64,000 nucleotides of DNA from Cloeon dipterum. Lineage: Eukaryota; Arthropoda; Insecta; Ephemeroptera; Baetidae. Positions 32,550-44,500 of this stretch are shown one piece after another. The notes below the pieces were generated by a model. The model was not told the origin of the DNA, did no database searches, and saw nothing but the letters and a program-made list of their open reading frames with translations. The position numbers and the translations under genes are program-made. Where the stretch lies: contig NC_088789.1 of assembly GCF_949628265.1 (NCBI RefSeq), forward strand, positions 23,243,883 to 23,307,882, in the 5' to 3' direction. Within the stretch, counting starts at the first letter, position 1. Every line of letters starts with the position of its first letter.

Positions 32550-33036
32550 TTAATTGAATGGGAGACCTTTTCTGATTTTATTCTCAACCACCTTCAACTG
32601 GCCGTAAGTGATGTTGACCGGCACATTCTTGAAATCAGTTCCAGAAGAACAAAGCGAGTTGATACCGACGATTTTACACAGCATCTTATTGACGGCTGAC
32701 ACGAATCCACCGCCCTCTCGCGAGGACTTGTCGTCGCGGCCGAAAATGGCCTTGAATATTGTCGACAGCAAATCTCCAGCAGTGGTGACCAGGGTGGTAT
32801 CCAGAGCCGGGTTTCCAGTTAATGTGAAATCCCCAGACGCGTTTTTTCCTCCGATGGTAACATTTTTGGCATTGATTAGCTCGATTTCAGAGCTTATCCT
32901 GCGAGGATTCCTGCTTAGAGCCGGGCAGGCTACGCAGAGTAGCACCAAGAAAATCTAGTTTCAGCAGATGTTGGGGTTTCATATCTGCATAAAATACAAT
33001 TCGAAAATTTACCAGGGAATTCCTGTTGGCAGCCAT
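32550..33036 (-). CDS. Secreted two-Cys protein G
   Basis: Minus-strand exons 33036-33013 and 32954-32550 (phase 0, intron 58 bp) give 142 residues. Exon 1 encodes MAANRNSL; exon 2 resumes IFLVLLCVACPALSRNPRR. The mature part has an NVTIGGKNASGDF region with sequons, TAGDLLSTIFKAIFGR, SSREGGGFVSAVNKMLC, a second Cys after IVGINSL, then NVPVNITYGQLKVVENKIRK. It is clearly a paralog of I on the opposite strand 1.3 kb away: SREGGGF/PREGGGF and VPVNxTYGxLK are shared, as is the promoter. A second ATG lies directly upstream (33039) in frame. No known family. Confidence 0.78.
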
Positions 33037-33562
33037 CATCCAAGCGGCTCCAGTTCAGAATGTTTCAGAGTGAATCTCGCGCGACTATGAAATCGTCGAC
33101 GGGATGCGCGCCGCCAGTATATCACGGTCAGTGTTATTATCTAGGGCAGGTTGCACAAGAGGACCTAACTAAATTTGAAGGCAATTTCATCATTCCTACC
33201 AGTTTCACTGATGGCATTTTAAATTCGCAAAACACATTATTTATATACTATGTTTTTTTTTAAATGGCAACTTGTCACTCGAATTTTAGAAAGACACGTT
33301 TCTGCAAAGTTAAGTTAAGAACTGTGTGTTTGCAGAGGCTTTAAATACTGATGATCGATTAAATTTCAATTCTTAAAAGGTTTACACGCAATTTTCACTT
33401 CTGAATTTTTTATTTCGTAGTTATGCAACATGCTTTACTTAAGTGCGGAGCAGGTTGCATAACAATCGTATTTCCAGGCGTTCGCTCAGAAAATTGGAGA
33501 GAGTAGCAACGTTCGTGGCAAAACCAGAAAGCTAGCATTTCCGAAGCGGCACCGGTGGGAAA
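33037..33562. promoter_or_regulatory. Divergent promoter region between G and H
   Basis: About 60-75 bp before the G start (minus strand) lies CGCGCATCCC followed by GACGATTTCATAGTCGCGCG; nearly the same block is found before gene I at about 34244-34275 (CGCGCATCCC, GACGATTTCATGGTCGCGCG). This conserved block is the best cis-element candidate of the G/I pair. Confidence 0.5.
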
Positions 33563-34093
33563 ATGACGCGCAGCTTGGTCCTTTTGGCAGTAAATAAATT
33601 AAAACATGCTTTACTTCGGAATTTTTTAATTTAATGTGTGTTTTCAAATCTTACATTTAGGCGTTGGCAGTATTAATTCAAGGGATATTAACCAAGAGTG
33701 CGAGAAAAAATGAAGAAAAGACGGGAAATGACACGAAGAATGAAAAATTCATTGGCCTCGACTTGGATCCGGAAATCGAACAACAAGCCTCACTCGGAGA
33801 AGAGACTAGGAAGGACGCAAAGGCGGTTTTTGGCATGATTTCGGAGGAGGTTGGACTACCATTTTTCTCTTTTCCAGCGTATTTATTTTATAATTTAAAA
33901 TTTCACGTTGTAAATTTAATTCAACTTCAGAATTGATTTAATTTCTGATGTTGTAAAATCGCTGCTTGGTTTTGGAGGGAAGAAACAGAAGCCAGTTGGA
34001 GACGAGGAAGTCGACGTCTCCGAGTCGTCTGCTAAGAAACAACAACTGGACAGATTAAAGTCCCAAAAACAGCAGGCTCCTAAAGCCACCTAA
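33563..34093 (+). CDS. Secreted Lys-rich protein H (3' exon uncertain)
   Basis: Exon 1 33563-33589 encodes MTRSLVLLA; exon 2 from 33661 resumes ALAVLIQGILTKSARKNEEK and gives a charged Lys/Glu/Asp-rich stretch, IGLDLDPEIEQQASLGEE and KAVFGMISEE before a GTTGGA donor at 33850. A third exon about 33932-34093 reads ISDVVKSLLGFGGKKQKPV, SESSAKKQQLDRLKSQ and ends APKAT. The acceptor CTTCAG fits, but the phases do not match (exon 2 ends phase 0; exon 3 needs phase 2), so either a splice site is misread, a sequence error exists or the gene has been damaged; an unspliced reading would stop at 33936. Charged secreted protein of unknown role. Confidence 0.55.
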
Positions 34094-34314
34094 TGTGAAA
34101 CTTGAATATTTTTGGCTAAATTAAAACGCCATCAGTGATGCTGGCAACAATGACAAATAAAAGCTGTGCCTTTGAATTTCCAACTGACAAACCTAGCTGC
34201 TCTTCCTGCGTGATAATAACCCTGGTGGTGATACTCTCCACGCGCATCCCACCGACGATTTCATGGTCGCGCGAAATTTGCATCGAAACAGTCTGAACCA
34301 GAGCAGCGTGGACG

Positions 34315-34792
34315 ATGGCCGCCGCTAAAGTTTTCCTGGTAAATTTCCGTATGCTGCAGAGTATAAAAATCATAATTTGAAAAACCCCAGGTTTTCTTGG
34401 TGCTGGCCTTGGTCACCTGCCCGGCCCTGAGTCGCCGTCCGAGACCGGGTTTGAACGCGGACGCTGAGTTGACTAAAAATTCCTCCAAGATTGGCGGCGC
34501 GTCCGAGGACTTCAGTCTTGAGTCAGGCTTCTTTGGCACGCTCGGATCCTTAGCGTCGTCGCTTTTCCGGTCCATTTTCGGAGGATCCGCCAGTCCCAGA
34601 GAGGGTGGCGGATTTTTGTCCACTATCGGAGGCTTGCTGTGCAACCTCCTGGGAGGAATTTTAGGCTCGATTTGCGCCTCTAATCCGGATGGAACTGATA
34701 GCATGGACGTGCCTGTCAATCTCACCTACGGAGAGTTGAAGGAGGCCGCGGATATAATCAGAAAAAATATTTCTCTTAATACTATTGATTGA
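34315..34792 (+). CDS. Secreted two-Cys protein I
   Basis: Exons 34315-34338 and 34391-34792 (phase 0, intron 52 bp) give 141 residues. Exon 1 is MAAAKVFL; exon 2 resumes VFLVLALVTCPALSRRPRPG. The mature protein has EDFSLESGFFGTLGSLASSL, FRSIFGG, SPREGGGFLSTIGGLLC, LGGILGSIC and VPVNLTYGELKEAADIIRKN. Same plan and spacing as G, including the two Cys in a hydrophobic region, which suggests one disulfide or a dimer bond. AATAAA at about 34801. Confidence 0.78.
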
Positions 34793-34996
34793 AATTTTCA
34801 AAATAAAAATCAGACCAGAAAATGCTTGTTTTAATTACTCTACAGACCTTATTATTTTATAAAAATTGGTCAATAAACATTCTAAAATTTCGCCATGGGG
34901 AATCCAGCATCACCAGTCACCTTGATGACGTGACCAGCGTCACTTTTCCGCTCCACATTTTCCATTTCCCATTCGAATCGAAGCTCCCATGTTACC

Positions 34997-36274
34997 ATGC
35001 GAATGTCAAATAATAATGGTTGCTCCCACAAGGTACGACAATTAAAAACAGTTTTAACTGAGTTTCATTTAGAATATTCTCAGGTATGCTTGGTGATTCT
35101 TTTGCTAGTGCTTATTGGTGCCTGGGGAAATCCAGCCAAGAAGAAGAATGCACAAAAGAAAATGGCAACAACTCGACCACCGTTTAAGTTATTCCAACAA
35201 ATCGGTCAGATTTTCAATCCAATCACGTGGCTTCAACAGCAAGAAAAACTGGTTAGTGCATTTAATTATTAATAATCTCAAAACACAGAACACGCCTCAG
35301 AGTGTAGAGGGTGCTATTTAGTTTTATTCAAAGAAACTTATTGGATTTTTTTATTTTAAAGGTTCTGAGCATTGTATTGAATGCAGAATTTTAGAAAAAG
35401 TTGAATTTTTAACTTTAAAAGGAACAGAATCCGTCAGATAAACATGTTTCATGAAATTTTAAGTCATTAATACGTTGCTTAAAATTGCCTAGAAACATTT
35501 AATTTTATTTTCAATTATAACGAAAGTGTAATTTAAAATTTCCCCTCATTTTTTATTTTCAGTTGCAATTTTAAATCCAAAAATTTATTATTTTGGTTGC
35601 TGCTGCGAAAACATTAGTTTTGTATACGAAAATTCGATTCTTTGAGTGTATATTTAGCCTGTAATATAGAGGAGTTTCTGTTTTTCTAGTTGAAAAAAAT
35701 CATCAGATCTCTTAAAATTAATTCGAAATGTGCGTCATGTGTTCCAATCTATTTTTGGTATAAATTTTGGCCTGGGTAAATTTGTGTTGTGGTATTATTT
35801 TTAAACTCACATAGGTTGCTAAGGGTGGTGTGAGGTGTGCAATGCATTAGAATTTCGATTAACATTATTTTCGATTATACATATATAAATACAAAATTTC
35901 TTCAGATATCGAAAATGGTGGCTGATTATCCGGACGACGAGTCAGTGGACAGTCCCCTCGTCGCGGAGTACATCGACCCACAAACGGGTCGAAAGGTACG
36001 CTACACCACCGGCAGCACCAGCATTGACAACACCGTGACCAGCTTTTTCGGCGCCCTCACGCAGATCATGGACAACATGTTCAAAACGTTCGTCACGCCG
36101 GCCATGAACGGGACGATTTGGGACGACACGCCACGTCCGAACGGCAGCGGTGGCCTCTCCAATTTCCTCAGCTCCTTCTTCTGCCAAATTTTCCTGGGGC
36201 TGCTCAGCCCTAACTACAACGGCAACCGATGCTCGATTTACAAGAATAGCACCGTGAACCCTATTTCTGGTTGA
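34997..36274 (+). CDS. Secreted two-Cys protein J with an extra exon
   Basis: Exons 34997-35032, 35084-35251 and 35906-36274 (phase 0 at both introns, 51 and 654 bp) give 190 residues. Exon 1 is MRMSNNNGCSHK, the longest first exon of the cluster; exon 2 resumes VCLVILLLVLIGAWGNPAKK and a basic then hydrophobic FNPITWLQQQEKL. Exon 3 has ISKMVADYPDDESVDSPLV, SIDNTVTSFFGALTQIMD, GSGGLSNFLSSFFCQIF and a second Cys near the end followed by an NST sequon. The FFGAL..GGLSxFLxxxxC pattern recalls G and I, so a distant relation is likely. The 51-bp first intron is open in frame, so an unspliced reading cannot be excluded. A second ATG at 35003 is in frame. Confidence 0.68.
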
Positions 36275-36683
36275 ACTTATTACAAGCGCCATCCAATTTT
36301 ACTGTTGCATCATCTCCCTCGGTTTATCTAATTATAATAAAAATCGTGTAATCGTCTGACAATTGATATTTTACGTATATATAATTTTTATTTAATATCT
36401 TACATAATTTTACTTTCTAAGATCTCGTACAATAGATGATATAAGAGAATTGGCTTTGTAAAACTATATATATATATTTTTTTAATTTGTTTAAATTAAA
36501 TTATTTCAACATTTTAAAATTTAAATTTATATCTTTTAAATAAGTTAAAATAAAAGAAATAAATTATTTTTAATAATAATAATTTTAAATAAAATTTTAA
36601 TGTGCATCCTGACAAATTAAATATATTTTTTTGCAGCAAAAATTATTATAACAATTTTTATTATTTGTAGTAGATTTGTTTTA

Positions 36684-36840
36684 TTAATAAACAACATTGA
36701 CTAGTTTGCTAAAAGTTCTCACTTTAAAAAAGGACATCTCTCCCGTGTGCCTCCAACTTTTGTGAGACGGCGGTCCTCTCCCGCCGCTGGCCACTCTGCT
36801 TCGCCGGTTGTCATCTCGCTGCTCCCGCTGCTGCTGCCAG
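36684..36840 (-). CDS. Possible terminal exon of an unknown minus-strand gene
   Basis: On the minus strand a good acceptor (CAGTTTTTTAG) precedes an open frame reading WQQQREQRDDNRRSRVASGG, RGPPSHKSW and FFKVRTFSKLVNVVY then TAA. The first two thirds are distinctly GC-rich against AT-rich surroundings, as expected of an exon. No upstream exon ending in phase 2 was found. Confidence 0.3.
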
Positions 36841-36977
36841 CTAAAAAACTGATTTCTTATCATTCCTTGTACATAAGTTAAGGGCTCCTCTAAAAATGCG
36901 CAATTTTCAAATCAACAAAAGTTGACTTTCATTGATTCCCTTTTGAAAATGTAATTAATTACTTTGCAAAATTGTAG

Positions 36978-37640
36978 CTAAAATACAAATTTAGCTGTCA
37001 TATTTCCATTTTTGGTTTCTTCCAATATCTCATTTTCCTTTTCATAATTTTTCGATAATGTATGGACATATGTATCTTTGTATGGCATTAGATATTGCCA
37101 GATTAATTTTTGTGAATTGAAAATCAAGACAATTGTGACGCCTTCCTTGTAGGGAGTTGCTCCAGAAGGTAAAATATAACTACAAATAGCTTCCATTGTT
37201 GGAAAACCGATCAAAAGATAATTTTGGGCTGGAAAATTACAACCAAACAAGGACCTTGTATCAAAAAATGTAGTAAAAGAATCACACACGGTTCCTCAAC
37301 AGGTCTTAAATGGTTCCAATCATTGATCAAATATTAAACTTTAATTTGAATTTTTGATATTTAAAATTGGGAAAGCTTTTAAAAATTGGTTGATCGCCTT
37401 ATTTGATACCATTTTTAATTCGCGTGTTTCCACGAGAGATTTGATACCATTCAGCATTTTTTTAACACCATCTAGTTTTTTGGTATGTAGAGGTGTCAAA
37501 GTAACTAAATTTAATGCTGTTTTTCGGAAAATCGGGGAGAAATCTGGAGTGAAACTCTTGGCGTTCACAAAAGCGAGAATATCTCGAGTTCTTAGGGTAC
37601 TAGATAGAACATTAAACCGTGTAACAAAAGATGCCCAATA
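36978..37640 (-). other. Two unexplained minus-strand frames
   Basis: One frame reads TRFNVLSSTLRTRDILAF, DFSPIFRKTALNLVTLTP and ends LNIKNSN; the next reads GCNFPAQNYLLIGFPTMEA, SYILPSGATPYKEG and LIWQYLMPYKDTYVHT. The composition is like ordinary protein, not low-complexity, but no family is recognised and no splice joins them. A decayed gene or an old mobile element is possible. Confidence 0.25.
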
Positions 37641-38561
37641 AGACAGCCAACATTATTTCCTAATTTGAGTAATTTTCAAAGTTATTCTATGTTTTTTAAT
37701 AGGAAAATTCTTGTATTTTTTATATTCAATAAATTATGTATGAAATGAAATGTTTCCCTAAGTGTGTGGAACATGCCTGGGAATTTTAAAGTTTTTGAGA
37801 CATGGAGGGCCAAAGGTATTTTTTAGTTCAGTTTAAAAGAAAGAAAATCAACACTGTACGATCGGTCGATTTTGGTCTGTGGACCATGCTAGACTAGATC
37901 ACCCCTGAGGTCAGAAAATACCATCAGAACAGGTAAGAAATCACACCCTTGCACCATGGAAGCCCTCAAACCATCGATATCATCCAGTTTGGATTTGTGC
38001 CCATTTAACCGACGCCTGACGGGCTCTGTTTTTGTTGAATTATAATTGGTTTTAATTTTGGCTCTCCTTCACCAGGATTTATTTTTTAACCAATAACAAT
38101 TGTCAAGATTAAATTCGTATAAAAAATAAATTTCGAAAAAAATGATTTTATAAATTAAAAATTCTAGTCCAATTGCAAAATAAGACGCAGTATGTGGAAA
38201 AGATTAAACCACGTGTGTTTTAAACCCGATCAAATCGAAAGAAATCATCGTCAACGTCATTGCGGGTCAGTAGCACGGACATAAATCGGCATTGGCGAAC
38301 ATGAAGTTATGAGAGCACCGCGAGAATCATATCGGTCATTGGAAGGCTTCCCGCTCGTCGAATTGCCGTGTTTTTCACCAAGAGTGTCAGTTTTATAATC
38401 TGCACGGCGCGCTGGTGACGTCAGGTCTTATCGCGGGCCTCAAGCAGTCGGCTCTTTTGCAGTCTTCATCTGCACTTGAGGCAGGTGCATGCGTCGCCCT
38501 CCGCCCGCCACCGACCGAAACCGACACTGCGATCTGACCCGATCCGCCCCTGACCCCCGCC

Positions 38562-41500
38562 ATGTCGCTCGTCTACTCAGGACTGTCGGCCGGAATCGCC
38601 TTCGGGGTCGTCTCCGGCGCCTTGTTTCTTATCGGAAATACTTTTTACGCAAGGTAATCGTCCCTTTCCTGATTATATTTTGACATTGAACTAGTTTTAG
38701 TTATTTTAAAAAGGGCGCTTTAATGAACACAGTAATTTAAAGTTTTTTTCAGTTTAGCAGACTGATCAATAATTTAATTTAATAATTTTCCTTCTTATGT
38801 ATGGAATGAATTTTTGTTTTGAAAACAAATTAAACTGCAAATTAACTTGTTACATAATTTTTTAAATTAGCAAATAGAAATAATACTGATATCTCTCTCA
38901 GATCAAGTGATCGAATAATCACTAGCACCCTTTTGCACCGAACGAGTACACTTCGAACATTATTTTGAATTAGGGCTCTTGATCCTACTTATCACACTCT
39001 TTTTATCATCATTTCTCTCTCCGGTACATTAAGCGTTGTTAGGGTGATTATCAATTTTCTGAGATAAGCTCTATTCTTGTGGATCAGATAAAATAACAAA
39101 AATAGAAAACAGATCTTACGCAATTTTTATTAAATGCTGCTTACTAGCTGAGCATATATTATAATTAAGACCTTAAAACGACTTTATTTGCTATTGAAAA
39201 AGCGCAAACAACTTTTACTGATAGTAGAGGAGAGTCCAGCTGACCTTGAAGATTACGAAACAGTCTGGCGCATCTCTCCTCTCCGTCTTGATTAAAATTG
39301 TGGTGGACCCAAACTGGGTTGATGGAATTAAATGATTGTAGGCTCACGACACGGTGCCAAAAGTAATTATTTGCGATGAGCCTCATCGTGACTAACACTG
39401 CACATTTAGGGGGCTGCTTCATGCAGGCCAGGAAAAAAAACACGAGTGAGTTTTACTTTTGTTTCTACATCTTATAAAAATCATTAAAATATTTTGTGGT
39501 GAGTTTAAATGTAAATATTAAAAATTTTTAACAACTAAATGACCCAATAAGAGTGGTTGCGTGATCTAATTTAGGACTAAATTCATTTGGATGAGAATTT
39601 AATTTTTTTTAAAAATAATATTTCTGTTGATAATGTTTATCGTACAGCTTTTCATGGTTGTTGATGGTCAAATCAGACTACCAAACCCTTTTACTCGTAT
39701 AATATAAAAAAACGAATAATTTAAATATCGAAATGATGAGTAAAGATGAATATTGTTGGCTCTATAGTGGTGGCAAAATATATTTTCTGTCAAAAATTTG
39801 TGTATTTTTCTTGAACTTTGATTATTAATTGGTGGTGAAAATATATAGTAAAGATAATTCTCAGAATTAAACTTCCTGGGCGGCTGTTGCGTTCCTCTCA
39901 AGCCTAGTCAACAATCAAAACAGAGCACCAAAACACCAATATCACAAAACAATTGAGTTTATCTACGGTAGCGATTTTATCAGACAACATTAGAGTACGA
40001 CTTAATTAAAATTTTTGTTTCTTAATAAGAGGCAGCTTTTGGGACAGTGATAAAAGCTTTTTTAAGCAGTCGAGTAAATGATACATACTTGTAAGTAGTG
40101 AAGAATCACAATACGTGCATTTAAAATTATCAGTTTCTTCAGGATGAAAACCTTTATAAGATTAGGAATTAATGATAGCCATGAAAGGACATCTTTACAA
40201 TTTGTATTATTTCAATCAAATTTAGAAATTGAAGGTGTTTCATAAAATTTGGGATCAAAAAGGAAAGAGGATGCCTAAAATAAGTATGTGTTAATTAGAA
40301 ATTGTGATCTTGTGCGTGACCTTGCGCTAAATTAAAAAACTCTCTACGAAATTCCACCTATTGGCGTTTGAAAGGGAAACAATTATTATTGTCCCACAAC
40401 AGTTAAAATGCAAGGCTATGCCACGGCAATTAAAATTAATGCATCGAAATACTCGGAATTCAATCAGCACGACCTTTGATTAATCTGCGAGCAGTGCGTG
40501 CGTGCCATTGGGGAGCAGATATTGCGGGCGGGCGCCAAGGTGCATCGTGGCGTGGGTGGTGGCGCCGCTGCCGCCGCGATAAAAGCAAAAATGGGCCTTC
40601 ATTCCACATACGTGCATGCGAGTGCGTATTTTTTTTAATTAAGTGCCACTCACTCGCGCACTATATTCGGGGCGACGACGAGCCAATCGAAAGAGTTGGC
40701 TGGCGCATGTCACGCCTGATGGCTCTCCTGCGGCAAATAATCAACTGCATCCACTCAGTCTGATGCCACATTGCCGCCGGCGAATTGCTGCTCTGGCAGA
40801 GAGGCTGGCCCCTCGTTTTGCTTTAGTTTCGTTTGTTTGTGTCCATTTGGAGCAGTCTGGATGTCGTCTAAGCCCGAGAAGCTGAGGAGGTCAGTGCACT
40901 CTCTGTTATTTTTTTTCTTTCTAAAAAGATGAGGGAACATCTTAATTGCAGGATGTCCGAAATCAGTCGAGTGAAGGTATATTTTGCAATGAAGAGATTT
41001 AAATTTTTATAGAGTTCCCCCAAGAAGTTTCTGAAATTATTGGATAGATCTCGACGAGAATGGGCAAGCGCTGAAAATTTAGGAGAAAATGGACTAAATT
41101 TGAATTACAACCATTTGTTTTAGTGCTCACCTTAGAACTAATAGTCAAAAGTTATTAACTGCTTTCTGCAGCCAATGATTCTACAAACTCTTTAGCTGTT
41201 TCCTTGAAGAACCAACTTTGAATTGAATTCTGACTTTAGTTTTAGTTTATAAAAATTGTAAATTTATTGATTCTATTAATCTTTTTTTGGAAAAAAATGA
41301 AGTTTATAAAAATTTATATTTCATTTTTAATTTTTTAAATCGGGACTGTAGCGTTTGCTTTGAAAAAATTTATCAAATATTGCCAAATAATTTATCTACT
41401 ACATTTTCCCCGCATTTCCTGCGTTCATTTTGAAAATAAATAACATCTCCAAAATTGAGTACAATTTAAACAACAATTAATTAGGCACTGCGTAAGCCTA

Positions 41501-44500
41501 TTGCAAATCATGAACTTTAAGTTGAATAAATCATTCATATAAAACGGTTACAAATTTTGTGGAAAAATTTCAACCTTTGATGAATGAAAGAAACACCAAA
41601 TTTTAAAATTTTGATAATATTTTTTCAATTAGATCGTGGGAAAATTCTCAAGAACCGATCCCGCAATCAAGTGTTTGCAGAGTTCAAAAGCGTTTTAAAA
41701 GTTCAATGAAATAGTTCTTATGGCTCATCAAACGGGGTCTGTATTTTGCACCTTTCAAATAATTATCACTATCGATCTAATTCGCAACAACAACGAGAGC
41801 TCCTCCGCACCTGTTACTTTCCAGATGTAGGCCACGCACATGACGGTGCGTTTGACAGTGTCAGATGACTCTAAATTACATTATGCAAATTACGGCGTGT
41901 AAATGCGCTTTATGGTCGTAGAATTTCGCGTAAAGGTGCGCTGCACTTGCTAGTCGAGCGCATTTCCAATTTAGGTTGGTCTGGACGGAAGTTCATCTGG
42001 GAGCGGTCCCTTCTATAACACAATGACCGTTTCCGGCTCTCCATAAACACACACACACACACACACTCGCACGCCGCGGCAGAGCACAGGCAGCAGAGAC
42101 GCGAGCGTGCGTTTCAATTAACATGCAGCGCGCATTATAATCACTAGCTCCGTCTCATCGTCTCTCTCTCATTAATGCATGGTGTCTGCCTATTGTTGGC
42201 TCTCGAAGCAACACCCCGATTATCTCTATTGAGGAGTGACTCGGATACTAAAAATTCCGCCCGAATGTAATGGAAAATATCCAAAACTGTTCTCTCCACG
42301 CATATTTTATGGTTTTAATTTGATGATATTTTTTCATCCATTGTGGGGACATCAAAAGAGAAATTCGTCCTGGTCCCGGCAAAATTGCGTAACTTTCAAC
42401 AACCAAACGCGAATTTCCTTGTTACAAGAAAAGGTCAACAATCAATTCGACAATGAAAATTTGGGTGTTTGTTGAACGTTGCGCAATTTTTCCGGGACCA
42501 GGACGAATTCGAAATTACGGAAAATACAAATTAACTGCTTTTCAAAGAGATCCCTCTAACCTCTAACTCCTCAATACTAGGGCAAAATATTTCTGAGACA
42601 CAATTTAGTCGACAGAGGCCGTTTGAGATTTTTAAATTATTTATTTGAATCATTTCTGGTTCAAGGTTTGCCAATTTTTCAATGCACAAAATGCACATTT
42701 GCGCAAAAAAACAGCTGGAAACACACCAGTTTTGAGGTTTTCCGCATTTTTCTCAATTTAATTCCAAAAAAGTCACATTTCGCGACAATAAGTAAGAAAT
42801 ATTTTGGAAAATTACGATGAGTGTTGAAATTTTTGGTGTTTTGGTGAAACCATGAGTGGCTTTTTAACTGATTTGTAAAAATCCCTTTTTTTGGTCATCC
42901 ATCATGAGAATTTTTGATCTAAAAAAGAATAATATGTTCCGGCAAAATGCGCAAAATTTCAGAAAAACCCGCAAAAAACAGTTTTTTTCCGGAAAGAGTG
43001 GGATTTTGCGAACCCTGATCTGGCTCAGAAGCCTAAATATACGTGATTTGTGCTCATTAGAAGGTTAAAAATCAATTTAGAAAAACAAAAAATAATTTAT
43101 GCTCGATGTTTTTTTTATTTTTTATAAGATTAAATTTTTTCTTGGTGGTCCGTCCGTGGCTTTTTGCATTATAAGGTTTGAGATTGACTCGCAGATAGAA
43201 GTGAAGAATTTGCTTTACAGTAGGTGACTCGGCCCCAGAGAAAATTTAAAACAAAGGTGAGATCTTTAAAACGGTCAACCACCTTTAATTTAAAATTCAA
43301 ATTTAGTAAAAACGAATCGAATTTTAATATTTATTTCGTCAGTTGGCCGAGGCTGCGTTTGTCATGGAAACGCGATTTTTCTCGATAAAAAATGGAATAA
43401 AAACATGCCTCATGCTCTGATTAAAATTATAAATTCTAAATCGTACCTGCGACTTGATCAGATTTGAATTTAAGCTTGTTAGAGTGAATTCCTTTACAAG
43501 TTGAGGTAAATTATACAAAATTCTAATTAACGAACGAAGAAAAAAGTATTTTTATTTAAAAAGTTGTGCGTAATTTTCAAATTATTGACGTGCTTCGATT
43601 TGTTTGGGGGGAAATGAAGATTGTATCGGCCGCGATGGGAGAAAATTACGAGTCAGTGACTCCTGCTTGCATCCTGATGGCCATATCCGCGCACACGCGG
43701 ATAGCTGGCAGCTTTTTTACTGTGGCCATCAATTAGTCTCACACTCCTCCTGACCAAGACGTAGCAGCAGCAAAAAATAAATCCACTGCTTCTTGTCCTT
43801 GACAGACGCAAAAGCCGGTGTGTGTTTCATCAGGTGCGAGGAAACCCGGCGGGAAAAAATAGAGGAACTTTTTTATAGCACGAAATAGATAAACTTTTCC
43901 TCCTTGGATAACGGAATAGTTAATCGCGCCGAGATTTCATCACAGACGAGGAAATTGTTCCAATGTCTGCGAGGATATGCGCGTGCATAGCCTGATCCGA
44001 ACGAACGCAAGCGGTACACCTTGAAATGTAAAGGTCAGCAACCAGCATTTTTGGGATAAATTTAGAGCAGCAGCAGCATTCAAGTTTGGCCTTAGCTTCA
44101 ATAACGAGATTTTGCGCCGACGTCATTGAGCTATTCACTCGCACACGATATTGGCGCATAATGTGCGTGGCGAAAATTGAGTAGTAATTACGATTGACCT
44201 AACAATGACCGACATATTGCTAAATTTTTAACCAAAACCCTGCAGCACACATTATGAAATATTAACAGAGCAATTTTATATATTGGCGAACTTCATGGAA
44301 AAACTGGTAAAATGTTTTGCAGCAAAATCGAATTGAAATTTATTAAAAAAAATAGGGAAAATATCATTTTCAAACAAAAATTTGCACTCTTTTACGTTTG
44401 TTGTATCTAGTGTATTAAATTGAAGTAAACTTTCCGATTTACCAGTTCGCGCGGAAAGTTGCGAAGATCAATTAAGAATTATTTTAAAGCTTTTTAAAGA

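Larger units (their letters stand above)
36275..38561. other. Gene-poor stretch between the cluster and the Rab-effector-like gene
   Basis: Very AT-rich at 36340-36720, including a TA microsatellite at 36465-36477. It contains one possible minus-strand exon (36684-36840) and two compositionally ordinary minus-strand frames (36978-37289, and from about 37640 to 37341) described separately. GC-rich promoter-like sequence starts near 38380. Confidence 0.4.
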
